A stretch of DNA of 53,252 nucleotides from Gammaproteobacteria bacterium (lineage in GTDB: Bacteria; Pseudomonadota; Gammaproteobacteria; Steroidobacterales; GCA-2729495). The stretch lies in the NCBI GenBank assembly GCA_009692345.1, contig SHZI01000006.1, forward strand, positions 1 to 53,252, read 5' to 3'. How positions within the stretch are numbered: the stretch's first letter is position 1; each line of letters opens with the position of its first letter. Under the pieces are notes generated by a model. That model saw only the letters and a list, made by a program, of their open reading frames with translations, searched no databases and had not been told where the DNA came from. Both the position numbers and the translations under genes were made by a program. Of this stretch, positions 43,125-52,827 are shown piece after piece.

Positions 43125-43854
43125 AGACGAGTATCGCCGGCTCGATGAGGTGGACGAGTCGCTCTGGTGGCTGGTCGGCCTGCGCCAGCTGACCCTTGCC
43201 CTGATTGCCCGGCATAGGCCCGGGCAGCACTTCACGCTGCTCGACGCCGGCTGCGGCACCGGGGGGATGCTGAAGCGCATCGGGGCGGCGTTCCCCCAGG
43301 CCGAGCTTCACGGCCTCGACTACGCGGCAGACGCCTGCGCCTTTGCCCGCCAGAAAACCGGGGCCGCGATCCGCTGCGGTTCCGTGCGCACCCTGCCCTA
43401 TCCGGACTTAAGCTTCGACGTGCTGGTCAGTCTGGACGTGCTGAGCAGTGACAGCCTTGAACCAGGGCAGGTGATCGGCGAGTTCCGGCGTGTCCTGCGT
43501 CCCGGTGGCGTGCTGCTCCTGAACCTCCCCGCCTATCAGTGGCTATTGTCCTACCATGATCGCGCGGTCCACCAGTCGCGACGGTTCACGGCCGGTGGCG
43601 TCCGGGAGCTCCTCCAGGCTGCCCGGCTCCCGGTGCTCCAGATCAGCTACTGGAACACGTTGCTCTTCCCCCTCATGGTCCTGCGCCGTAAAATGTGGCC
43701 AGAGGGGACCGGCGAGTCTGATGTGCAGGCGCTGCCCAACCTCGCGAATGCCCTGTTCGGCGCGCCCCTCGGGCTGGAGCGTGCGCTGATCAGCTCGGGA
43801 GTAGCCCTGCCCTTTGGCGGCTCCGTCGTTAGCGTGGCGCGGAAGGAGTCCTGA
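43117..43854 (+). CDS. SAM-dependent methyltransferase in the amino-sugar operon
   Basis: The 245-residue protein has motif I (FTLLDAGCGTGGMLKRIGAA), the acidic ribose contact (LHGLDYAADAC) and LRPGGVLLLNLPAYQWL. It overlaps the isomerase gene by 8 bp and the GT2 gene by 1 bp. It may N-methylate the 3-amino sugar, since no acetyltransferase (FdtC/QdtC) gene is present. A methyltransferase acting on the lipid-linked sugar or its acceptor is equally possible. The C-terminal half (WNTLLFPLMVLRRKMWPEG) is slightly hydrophobic, hinting at membrane association. Confidence 0.85.
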   Translation: MREDEYRRLDEVDESLWWLVGLRQLTLALIARHRPGQHFTLLDAGCGTGGMLKRIGAAFPQAELHGLDYAADACAFARQKTGAAIRCGSVRTLPYPDLSFDVLVSLDVLSSDSLEPGQVIGEFRRVLRPGGVLLLNLPAYQWLLSYHDRAVHQSRRFTAGGVRELLQAARLPVLQISYWNTLLFPLMVLRRKMWPEGTGESDVQALPNLANALFGAPLGLERALISSGVALPFGGSVVSVARKES

Positions 43855-44792
43855 TGCCCGGTCTGTCAGTCGTCATTCCCGTCTTTCGCGGCGCCGAGAG
43901 CATAGGGCCGCTGGTCCACGAACTGGCGCGTCTCGAGATTGCCGGTGGCCTGGAAGTGATCCTGGTCAATGACGGGAGTCCCGATCACAGCGGGGCGGTC
44001 ATCCGACGGCTGGTGGACGAGTGCCCGGCGACAGTCATCGCCGTGGATCTGGCCCGCAACTTTGGCGAGCACAACGCGGTGATGGCGGGGTACTCCGTCG
44101 CCAGCGGCGACTTCATCATCAATATCGATGACGACTTCCAGAACCCGCCAGACGAAGTGCGCCGGCTCTACGACTACGCGCGGCAGCACCCGGACCAGGA
44201 CGTCATCTACACCTCCTACGCGGTGAAGAAACACAGTGGCTTGCGCAACCTGGGCAGCCGGTTCACCAATGCCGTGGCTGGTTTCCTGCTGGACAAGCCG
44301 AAGGGCCTCTACCTCTCCAGCTTTCGCTGCATCAGTGCGTTTCTGCGGGGAAGAATCCTTGAGTACCAGGGCCCCTACCCCTACATCGATGGGCTCATCC
44401 TCCAGACCACCCAGCGCATCGGCACGCTGGACGTCAGGCATAACGAGCGGACCCAGGGCTCGAGCAGTTACACCCTGCGCAAGCTGGGCCGGCTCTGGAT
44501 GGCGATGTTCATCAACTTTTCAGTCATGCCCCTGCGGGTCAGCAGCCTGGTGGGCCTGGCCATCTCTCTGCTCGGCATGGCCATGGCCATTGCTGCCATC
44601 GTCGAGCGCGTCCTGGGCGACACGCCCCAGGGCTGGACCTCCCTGATGGCCGCGATCCTGGTCTTCTCCGGGGTGCAGCTGCTGATGCTGGGCCTGCTCG
44701 GCGAGTATCTGGGCCGGCTGTACCTGACAGCCACCGGCAGGCCCCAGTTCGTGGTCCGCGAAATCCGGCGGCCGGGGTCGCGGCCGGGCTAA
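43854..44792 (+). CDS. GT2 glycosyltransferase, polyprenyl-phosphate sugar synthase type (GtrB/ArnC-like)
   Basis: A 312-residue protein with the N-terminal GT-A fold (LSVVIPVFRGAESIGPLV, VILVNDGSPDHSG, and the metal-binding IINIDDDFQNPPDEV) and two C-terminal helices (LVGLAISLLGMAMAIAAIVE; LVFSGVQLLMLGLLGEYLGR). Such enzymes load a sugar from a nucleotide carrier onto undecaprenyl phosphate for transfer outside the membrane. The QGSSSYTLRKLGRL segment before the helices is typical. It probably charges the lipid with the amino sugar made by this operon, for use by the divergent membrane glycosyltransferase. Confidence 0.9.
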   Translation: MPGLSVVIPVFRGAESIGPLVHELARLEIAGGLEVILVNDGSPDHSGAVIRRLVDECPATVIAVDLARNFGEHNAVMAGYSVASGDFIINIDDDFQNPPDEVRRLYDYARQHPDQDVIYTSYAVKKHSGLRNLGSRFTNAVAGFLLDKPKGLYLSSFRCISAFLRGRILEYQGPYPYIDGLILQTTQRIGTLDVRHNERTQGSSSYTLRKLGRLWMAMFINFSVMPLRVSSLVGLAISLLGMAMAIAAIVERVLGDTPQGWTSLMAAILVFSGVQLLMLGLLGEYLGRLYLTATGRPQFVVREIRRPGSRPG

Positions 44793-44800
44793 AATAGCCC

Positions 44801-45655
44801 ATGAAGATCCCCAAGGCCCTCCAGCCCCTCATCGACGACGGCATCATCGACGAGGTCCTCCGCCCTTTGAAAAGCGGCAAGGAAGCCTCGGTCTACATCG
44901 TGCGTTCCGGTACGACCATCCGCTGCGCCAAGGTCTACAAGGACATGGGCCAGCGCAGCTTCCAGCAGCGGGTCACCTATCAGGAAGGCCGCCAGATCAA
45001 GGGCAGCCGCCAGGCCCGGGCCAGCGCCAAGAGCACCCGTTTCGGGCGCAAGGAACAGGAAAGCGCCTGGAAGAATGCCGAGGTGGATGCCCTGTATCAG
45101 CTGGCGGGCGCCGGTGTGCGGGTCCCGGAGCCCTACGGGTACTTCAACGGCGTGCTCGTGATGGAACTGATCACCGACGCGGACGGCTTCTCCGCGCCGG
45201 GTCTTGGCGACGTGGAACTGACCCCCAAACAGGCTCGCGACTATCACACCTTCCTGATCGGCCAGATCGTCCGCATGCTCTGCGCGGGTCTGATCCACGG
45301 CGATCTCTCGGAGTACAACGTGCTGGTCGGGCCAGAGGGCCCGGTCATCATCGACCTGCCCCAGGTGGTCAGCGCCGCCGGCAACAACAATGCCCGGGTG
45401 ATGCTGATCCGGGACGTAAACAACATCTCCGCCACCCTCGGCCGCTTCGCCCCTGATTTACTGCAAACCCGGTTCGGCGAGGAAATGTGGCTGCTCTTCG
45501 AGAAGGGCCTGCTGCTGCCCGAGACCGTGCTCACGGGCGTGTTCGTCGCCAACGAGTCTGCCGCGGACGTGGCCGGCACACTACTTGCCATCGAGGACGC
45601 CCGGGAAGAGGCGCTGCGCCGGCAGCTGGCCCGGGACGAGGCCAACCAGGCGTGA
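44801..45655 (+). CDS. RIO-type serine protein kinase
   Basis: A 284-residue RIO1-like kinase of the bacterial (PA4780-like) group. Key parts: nucleotide loop LKSGKEASVYIVRSG, TIRCAKVYKDM (Lys), the flexible loop with many Lys/Arg/Gln residues, catalytic LIHGDLSEYNVLV (D168), and the metal-binding IIDLPQVVSAAG. Bacterial RIO proteins autophosphorylate; a role in ribosome or stress regulation is suggested but not settled. It begins 8 bp after the glycosyltransferase gene and may ride on that operon. Its stop overlaps the yceH start. Confidence 0.93.
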   Translation: MKIPKALQPLIDDGIIDEVLRPLKSGKEASVYIVRSGTTIRCAKVYKDMGQRSFQQRVTYQEGRQIKGSRQARASAKSTRFGRKEQESAWKNAEVDALYQLAGAGVRVPEPYGYFNGVLVMELITDADGFSAPGLGDVELTPKQARDYHTFLIGQIVRMLCAGLIHGDLSEYNVLVGPEGPVIIDLPQVVSAAGNNNARVMLIRDVNNISATLGRFAPDLLQTRFGEEMWLLFEKGLLLPETVLTGVFVANESAADVAGTLLAIEDAREEALRRQLARDEANQA

Positions 45656-46332
45656 AGATCGAGCTGACGCTCCCGGAGTCCCGGGTCCTGGGCTGCCTGC
45701 TGGAGAAGGAAGCCACGACGCCGGAGAACTACCCGCTCTCCATCAACGCGCTGACCAACGCCTGTAACCAGAAGAGCAACCGGGACCCGGTGCTGAACCT
45801 GGGCGAAACTGAAGTGCAGCAGGTCGTCGATGCGCTGGTGAAGAAGCACCTGGTGAGCGACCGGTCCGGCTACGGCGGGCGGGTGACCAAGTACAAGCAC
45901 GTGTTCTGCAACACGGAGTTCGGCCCGCTGAAGTTCTCGGAGGTCGAGCGGGCGATCCTGTGTGAGTTGCTGGTTCGCGGCCCACAAAGTCCCGGCGAGT
46001 TACGCACCCGCTGCAGTCGCATGGCGACCATCGCGGATGTGGCTGAGGTGGAGGTGGCGCTGCGGGCTCTTGGAGCCCACGACAGTGGCCCCTTCGTCGT
46101 CCGGTTGCCCCGCCAGGCTGGCACGCGGGATGCGCGCTATGCGCATCTGCTGAGTGGTGATGTGCAGGGCACTGTTGCTGAAGAGCCAGCGGATGCGCCG
46201 GGACCCGCAGTACTTCCGCGCTCAGGGCTGACCGAGCGGGTGCAGAGCCTGGAAGCTCAGGTGGAGGCGCTGCAGCGGGAAGTGGCGGAGCTCAGGGAGC
46301 GCCTGGCGATAGGCCAGAGCACTGGCGCCTGA
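45652..46332 (+). CDS. yceH: YceH family (DUF480) winged-helix protein
   Basis: A 226-residue protein with two winged-helix domains: LTLPESRVLGCLLEKEATTP, SINALTNACNQKSNRDPVLN, and SEVERAILCELLVRGPQSPG with GELRTRC. A C-terminal coiled coil follows (ERVQSLEAQVEALQREVAEL). The function is not established; a DNA-binding role is likely from the fold. It begins at GTG 45652 overlapping the kinase stop (GTGA), so the two are translationally coupled. A strong hairpin follows it. Confidence 0.93.
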   Translation: MKIELTLPESRVLGCLLEKEATTPENYPLSINALTNACNQKSNRDPVLNLGETEVQQVVDALVKKHLVSDRSGYGGRVTKYKHVFCNTEFGPLKFSEVERAILCELLVRGPQSPGELRTRCSRMATIADVAEVEVALRALGAHDSGPFVVRLPRQAGTRDARYAHLLSGDVQGTVAEEPADAPGPAVLPRSGLTERVQSLEAQVEALQREVAELRERLAIGQSTGA

Positions 46333-46334
46333 AG

Positions 46335-46367
46335 CGGGACGCGTTCCAGCCCTTGAAACGCGTCCCG
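46335..46367 (+). terminator. hairpin between yceH and katG
   Basis: Perfect 11-bp stem CGGGACGCGTT / AACGCGTCCCG with an 11-nt loop, starting 3 bp after the yceH stop and ending 7 bp before the convergent katG stop. The following sequence (TTCAAACTT) has only a weak T-run. The position between convergent stops suggests a bidirectional terminator. Confidence 0.7.
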
Positions 46368-46374
46368 TTCAAAC

Positions 46375-48745
<2,371 letters not shown>

Positions 48746-48747
48746 AG

Positions 48748-48780
48748 GCAGACCTCAGGCAGACCTCAGGCAGACCTCAG
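48748..48780. repeat. 11-bp tandem repeat, three units
   Basis: GCAGACCTCAG is repeated three times (48748, 48759, 48770), and a diverged fourth unit follows. The last copy overlaps the stop codon of the FdhF-like gene (48777-48779), so the repeat has grown at that gene's end. Confidence 0.88.
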
Positions 48781-50939
48781 GCAAACCACACCGGCGTGGC
48801 CTTGAACCCCGGGGTCTTGCTCCGGGGGTCCACCTCGGTGCTGGTCAGCACGTTGGCCTCCGGGAAGTAGGCCATGACGCAGCCCCGGGCGATATCGAAG
48901 GCCCGCACCGTCACGTTCTCCATGCGGCCCTGGGCGGAGACGAGCGTCGCGGTAGCGCCGTCCTCCAAGCCGTGATCGGCGAGGTCCTCCGGGTGGGCCA
49001 GCACGGTCCAGCGGTCCGCATCGTTGCGATAGCTGTCGGTGCGCTCGTAGATCATGGAGTTGAACTGACCTTCGCTCCGCACGGTCGTCAGCGTGAGACC
49101 TGCACTACCGGCTGCCGGGGTGGGCCGACAGACAAAACGCACCCGGCCATCCGGGGTGTTGAACACGGGCTGATGCAGCAAGCGGCCGCGGATGTGAAAT
49201 TCCCGCTTCGCGACGTCAATGTCGGCGAGTTCTTCCATCCCGGGCACGATGCCGGCGATGGCCTGCCGCACCGTCCGGTGCTGCTGGAACGCGGTGAAAT
49301 CGATGGGACTGGCCGGCAGCAGGCGGCGCGCCAGCTCACTCAGGATAACCACCTCCGGCCGGACGTTCGGCAGGCGCGTGATGCCGCCGTCGCTCAGCCG
49401 GACGAAATTGAACATGGACTCCTGGGTGGTCGGCTGCCATTCCTCGTCCCGGGCGGTCACCGGCAGCACCAGCACTTCCCCGCCATCGTTGCCGGCCACG
49501 TGACCCCGGTTCAGGGTGGTCGTCATGAAGAGCTTGAAACCAATACGCTCCAGCGCCCCGACAGCCCAGCGGGAGTCCGGGCTCGCCTCGTAAAGATTGC
49601 CGCCCATGATCACCGCGGCATCCACCTCGCCCCGCGCCGCGGCCTTGAGGGCTGCCATGGTGTCGTAGCCCGGAGACTGAGGGAGAGTCACCCCAAAAGT
49701 CTGCTCCATGCGCTGGAGCACCTCGCTGGCGAGGACGGGCTTCACGCCCATGGTGCCGATCCCCTGGACGTTGCTGTGCCCCCGGAGGGGCAGCAGTCCC
49801 GCGCCGGGCCGGCCAAGCATGCCGCGCAACAGGGCCAGGTTGGCGATGTACTCGACGTTGTCCACGCCGTGCCGGTGGTGGGTCATGCCCATGCCCCAGG
49901 CAAACACCGCGCTCCTGGACTGCGCGTACAGGGCTGCGACCCGCTCGATGTCGGCCCGGGGCAAGCCACACCGACTCTCAATGGCAGCCCAGCTCTGGGC
50001 CTCCACGTCCGCCCGAAAGTCCGCGTGGCCCGTGGTGTAGCGCTGGATGAAATCCCGGTCCTCGGCGCCGAGGGCCAGCACGGCCTTGGCCAGCCCCTTG
50101 AACAGCGCAATGTCAGAGCCGATGCGGGGCTGCAGGTAGTCCGAGGCGATCCAGTCCCCGCCCTTCAGCATCGATGCCGGCCGCTTCGGAATGGCGAAGC
50201 GCACCAATCCGGGCTCCTTTGCCGGATTGATCATGATCACCTGCCCGCCCCGCTCCCGGCAGGCCTGCAACTGCTGGATGAAGCGCGGGTGGTTCGACGC
50301 CGGGTTCGCGCCAATGACAAAGATCAGGTCGCACTTCGCCAGGTCCTCCAGTTCCACCGTCGAGGTGCCCGTGCCAATGGTGGACTTCAGGCCCACATTG
50401 GTGGCCTGGTGGCAGTAGTAGGAGCAGTTGTTGACGTTGTTCGTGCCCCAGGCCCGGGCGAGTAGCTGGAGCACGAAGCCCGCTTCGTTGGAGGAGCGCC
50501 CGGAAGAATAGAAGAAGGCCCGGTTCGGCTCGATGCTGGCCAGCCGGGCGGCCGCGCGGTCCAGCGCCCACTCCCAGTCGACCACCCGGTAGCGGTCTGA
50601 CCCCGGGTCTTTATGGAGCGGGTCGCCCAGACGCCCCAGGTGCTCCAGGTCATGGCCGTCGAGTTCCCGGAAATCCGCCAGCGGGTAGGTCAGGACGCTG
50701 GCCGGAATCGCCGCCTGGATATCCGTCGACTGGGCCTGAATGCTCTTGTTGCAGACGCTGGGGTACTCCCCCAGTTCGTTGGTCATGCCGCCCTTCTGAC
50801 CGCCCATGCCCAGGCCACAGGCCTTGCAGGTGTTGCGGGAGCTTAGCGCCTTGGCCGTCTTCCGGAGCCCGGCCTGACCGGCCGTCTGCAGAGCGTAGAG
50901 AATCTTTTTGGTGCCACCGCCGATGGTCGGGCGTGTCAT
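48777..50939 (-). CDS. FdhF/YdeP-family molybdopterin oxidoreductase
   Basis: The 720 residues match the FdhF-like (YdeP) group of formate dehydrogenase-related molybdoproteins. An N-terminal CKACGLGMGGQKGGMTNE replaces the usual 4Fe-4S motif, followed by YSSGRSSNEAGFVLQLLARA, NNCSYYCHQATNVGL, VIGANPASNHPRF, and the C-terminal cofactor clasp FNSMIYERTDSYRNDADRWT. There is no Tat signal, so it is cytoplasmic. YdeP in E. coli is linked to acid resistance; the reaction is unknown. Start ATG 50939 is chosen because residues from there match the family; the frame upstream belongs to a fossil T-protein domain without an intervening stop. Confidence 0.9.
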   Translation of the reverse strand: MTRPTIGGGTKKILYALQTAGQAGLRKTAKALSSRNTCKACGLGMGGQKGGMTNELGEYPSVCNKSIQAQSTDIQAAIPASVLTYPLADFRELDGHDLEHLGRLGDPLHKDPGSDRYRVVDWEWALDRAAARLASIEPNRAFFYSSGRSSNEAGFVLQLLARAWGTNNVNNCSYYCHQATNVGLKSTIGTGTSTVELEDLAKCDLIFVIGANPASNHPRFIQQLQACRERGGQVIMINPAKEPGLVRFAIPKRPASMLKGGDWIASDYLQPRIGSDIALFKGLAKAVLALGAEDRDFIQRYTTGHADFRADVEAQSWAAIESRCGLPRADIERVAALYAQSRSAVFAWGMGMTHHRHGVDNVEYIANLALLRGMLGRPGAGLLPLRGHSNVQGIGTMGVKPVLASEVLQRMEQTFGVTLPQSPGYDTMAALKAAARGEVDAAVIMGGNLYEASPDSRWAVGALERIGFKLFMTTTLNRGHVAGNDGGEVLVLPVTARDEEWQPTTQESMFNFVRLSDGGITRLPNVRPEVVILSELARRLLPASPIDFTAFQQHRTVRQAIAGIVPGMEELADIDVAKREFHIRGRLLHQPVFNTPDGRVRFVCRPTPAAGSAGLTLTTVRSEGQFNSMIYERTDSYRNDADRWTVLAHPEDLADHGLEDGATATLVSAQGRMENVTVRAFDIARGCVMAYFPEANVLTSTEVDPRSKTPGFKATPVWFA

Positions 50940-50978
50940 GGTTGCAACCTCAGCGAGTACAGATCTCCGGAAACAGCA

Positions 50979-51224
50979 AAAATCCGGCGGCGGGTTCGCC
51001 CGGGGGCGGGGCGGATCCAAGAACGCACCTTCCACGACGCGGCAACGCGCCATGACCTTATCCCACTTGAGTTCGCGCTGGTAGTAGATCTCCGCCTAAA
51101 GTTCCTCACCCGGCAGGCCTGAGGGCATGTGCAGGGTTGCCAGGGCGACGTTGGCCTGCGCTGCAGGCGACCCCACGGCCGACGTGACCGTGCCCACGAC
51201 TTTCTTGCTGGCGTCGTTGCGGTC
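50979..51224 (-). pseudogene. fossil C-terminal domain of a glycine-cleavage T-protein-like demethylase
   Basis: On the minus strand the frame DRNDASKKVVGTVTSAVGSP, then ALATLHMPSGLPGEEL, a TAG (51096-51098), then AEIYYQRELKWDKVMARCRV and VEGAFLDPPRPRANPPPDF reads as the C-terminal barrel of GcvT-like or THF-dependent demethylases. It has an in-frame amber stop, a TAA just upstream of its first codon, no N-terminal domains, and no stop at its natural end: the frame runs on into the FdhF-like gene. It is clearly a decayed remnant. Confidence 0.7.
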
Positions 51225-51519
51225 TTAGCAGCCGCCGCCATATTTATCTGACATGGCTTATGGTTCTTTTCTTCTTGAGGCAGAGTCTGTCGCCCCTGCG
51301 GGCCAGCGGTATGCTCTTCAGACCGTTCGCTGCCACACACCGCGCGGATGCTGGCGGGCTTCCCGCAGCGCACAAGGCGCCCCGCAATCCTCCCCGTGAC
51401 GGGCTAAAATCCTGACCGGTTGTGACAAGGCCGGAGCGGCCCTTAGCGCCGATAGTGGCGGGTCTGGCGCCTGCAGTGCGGGGACTCCCCTGGGGCGCGT
51501 GGGGCATCTCTGGCGTAGA

Positions 51520-51634
51520 GGACCGCAGGCGTTACACAGACCTGCAAAGAGTTACCCCCCTGACAAGAACCCCTGCCCCCTGAGGCCTGGACCTCGCCGC
51601 CAGCAAGTTCGCCCTGATTTTTGAGGAGACGGCA
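51520..51634 (+). repeat. 115-bp direct repeat, copy 1
   Basis: Runs from GGACCGCAGGCGTTACA to TTTTTGAGGAGACGGCA and matches 52456-52569 over almost its whole length; the block AAAGAGTTACCCCCCTGACA with AGAACCCCTGCCCCCTGAGG is identical. It ends with the same GAGGAG ribosome binding site but lacks the downstream ATG: the small ORF has been lost from this copy. Confidence 0.9.
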
Positions 51635-51655
51635 GCTGACCGCCCTTTTTATTCG

Positions 51656-51688
51656 CCAGTTGATCAGGTAGATCCGTTCCAGGACCTG
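51656..51688 (-). pseudogene. relic of a tamB C-terminus
   Basis: The minus strand encodes QVLERIYLINW, close to the last residues QALDLIYSINW of the tamB gene at 52828. Here the Trp is followed by Arg instead of a stop. It lies just beyond the first 115-bp repeat, mirroring the order repeat - small ORF - terminator - tamB end found at 52456-52870. Confidence 0.6.
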
Positions 51689-51779
51689 CCCTGCACCGGC
51701 GCTACGAGTACTATGTGCTGACCTTCTGATCCAGAGTTCAGTGTTCCAGACGCGCACAGGACCCATCCATCTCAAGACC

Positions 51780-52397
51780 ATGAGGATGAAGCAAGAAACA
51801 GCCCTGGTGTCCGTCGCGCTGGTTCTTGGATTATTAGTGATGACCATTCCCAGCCCTCCACTCGACGCCTCCGAGGCTCAAGCCAGGAGAGAACTCCTGG
51901 TGACCGACCTCACCTCCGGCAGTACCGACCTTGGCTGGTACGTGCAGAACGACAACGTGATGGGAGGACGAAGTCAGGGCGGCTTCAAAACGGGACCAGG
52001 GGGACTGATCTTTGCTGGGAGTACGAACACGAACGGTGGCGGCTTCAGCTCGATCCGCACGCAACCCTTTCAGCTGGACTTGTCGAGCTACGACGGCATC
52101 CGTTTGGCTGTAAAGGGCGACGGCCGCCGCTACACCTGGGAATTGCAGACCACGGCGCGGTGGCGCGGCCGCCGGATCAGTTACTGGGCCGACTTCGCCA
52201 CCCGGCAAGGGGAGCAGAGTACCGTCGAGATTCCCTTCTCAAGCTTTGTTCCCCAGTTCCGTGGCTACAAGCTGGATGGACCCGAGCTCGACCCGCGGGA
52301 GATCCGGGAAATGGCCCTGTACATCTATGACCAGCGGGACGGTCCTTTTGAATTGCGGCTCGACAGCGTAAGGGCGTATTCGGCTGCGGCACACTGA
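51780..52397 (+). CDS. CIA30 family protein (NDUFAF1-like), exported
   Basis: A 205-residue protein with a hydrophobic leader (LVSVALVLGLLVMTIPSPPL). The body begins with the family signature LGWYVQNDNVMGGRSQGGF, and continues with GGFSSIRTQPFQLDLSSYDG, DGRRYTWELQTTARWRG, and the C-terminal REIREMALYIYDQRDGPFEL. The CIA30 fold is a carbohydrate-binding-like jelly roll. In mitochondria it assists complex I assembly; the bacterial role is unknown and may be unrelated. ATG 51780 is preferred, with ATG 51786 possible. The gene stands between the two copies of the 115-bp repeat. Confidence 0.88.
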   Translation: MRMKQETALVSVALVLGLLVMTIPSPPLDASEAQARRELLVTDLTSGSTDLGWYVQNDNVMGGRSQGGFKTGPGGLIFAGSTNTNGGGFSSIRTQPFQLDLSSYDGIRLAVKGDGRRYTWELQTTARWRGRRISYWADFATRQGEQSTVEIPFSSFVPQFRGYKLDGPELDPREIREMALYIYDQRDGPFELRLDSVRAYSAAAH

Positions 52398-52455
52398 GAG
52401 TTGAGCACCGAGTAGCCCTGCCAGCCCCAGGCCTCGCGCCCATCCGGGTTTCGGG

Positions 52456-52569
52456 GGACCGCAGGCGTTACAGAGTGATACAAAGAGTTACCCCCCTGAC
52501 AAGAACCCCTGCCCCCTGAGGCCTAACCTCTCCGTCAGCAAGTTCGCCCTGAATTTTGAGGAGACGGCA
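52456..52569 (+). repeat. 115-bp direct repeat, copy 2: leader of the 38-residue gene
   Basis: Matches 51520-51634 with scattered differences. It ends with TTTTGAGGAGACGGCAA directly in front of the ATG at 52571, so it acts as promoter/5' leader of that gene. The invariant C-rich block with GTTACCCCCCTGAC suggests a conserved regulatory or structured element. Confidence 0.88.
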
Positions 52570-52570
52570 A

Positions 52571-52687
52571 ATGCCCACCACCACCCACAACGAGCCCACC
52601 GGCTTCCGGTACGAGTTCGGCGACCTGCTGCTGGCCGTCACCGCCGTACTGATCGTCCTGGTCGCGGCCCCCCTCGTCCTGCTCTGA
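52571..52687 (+). CDS. 38-residue single-helix membrane protein
   Basis: ATG 52571, seven bases after GAGGAG, encodes a short polar N-terminus (MPTTTHNEPTGFRYEFGD) and a long hydrophobic helix (LLLAVTAVLIVLVAAPLVLL), ending at TGA 52685. A small hairpin and then a strong intrinsic terminator follow. Leader, ribosome binding site and terminator together make a complete transcription unit, so I regard it as real. No family is recognised. Confidence 0.65.
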   Translation: MPTTTHNEPTGFRYEFGDLLLAVTAVLIVLVAAPLVLL

Positions 52688-52699
52688 GGGGCTAACGAC

Positions 52700-52724
52700 C
52701 AGCCCCCCGGGGTTACCGGGGCTG
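52700..52724 (+). other. small hairpin downstream of the 38-residue gene
   Basis: CAGCCCC (52700-52706) pairs with GGGGCTG (52718-52724) around an 11-nt loop. No T-run follows; the true terminator lies further downstream. Confidence 0.45.
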
Positions 52725-52787
52725 TCCGGAAACCGTCACCGCCGCCCACTCCCCCGGTGGCCCGTGACCACCGTGACAGCCCGCACC

Positions 52788-52820
52788 AAGCCCGCCACTC
52801 CCCCCCGAGCTGGCGGGCTT
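52788..52820 (+). terminator. intrinsic terminator
   Basis: A 10-bp stem AAGCCCGCCA / TGGCGGGCTT with a 13-nt loop is followed by further Ts (52819-52825), a textbook Rho-independent terminator for the plus strand. It also lies just past the convergent tamB stop at 52828. Confidence 0.9.
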
Positions 52821-52827
52821 TTTTTAG

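Larger units (their letters stand above)
51225..51779. other. intergenic region without intact genes
   Basis: Between the T-protein remnant and the CIA30 gene I see no complete gene. The region holds one copy of a 115-bp repeat (51520-51634) and a short relic of a tamB 3' end (51656-51688). A CTAAAAT near 51400 could be a -10 element but has no convincing partner. Confidence 0.6.

Noticed and set aside
48972-50465. 497-codon plus-strand frame
   Set aside because: It lies wholly antisense to the FdhF-like gene, whose motifs are clear; the translation is His/Gln/Pro-rich without recognisable domains.
50940-51053. Longer start for the FdhF-like gene
   Set aside because: These codons belong to the decayed T-protein tail (MARCRVVEGAFLDPP), not to the molybdoprotein family.
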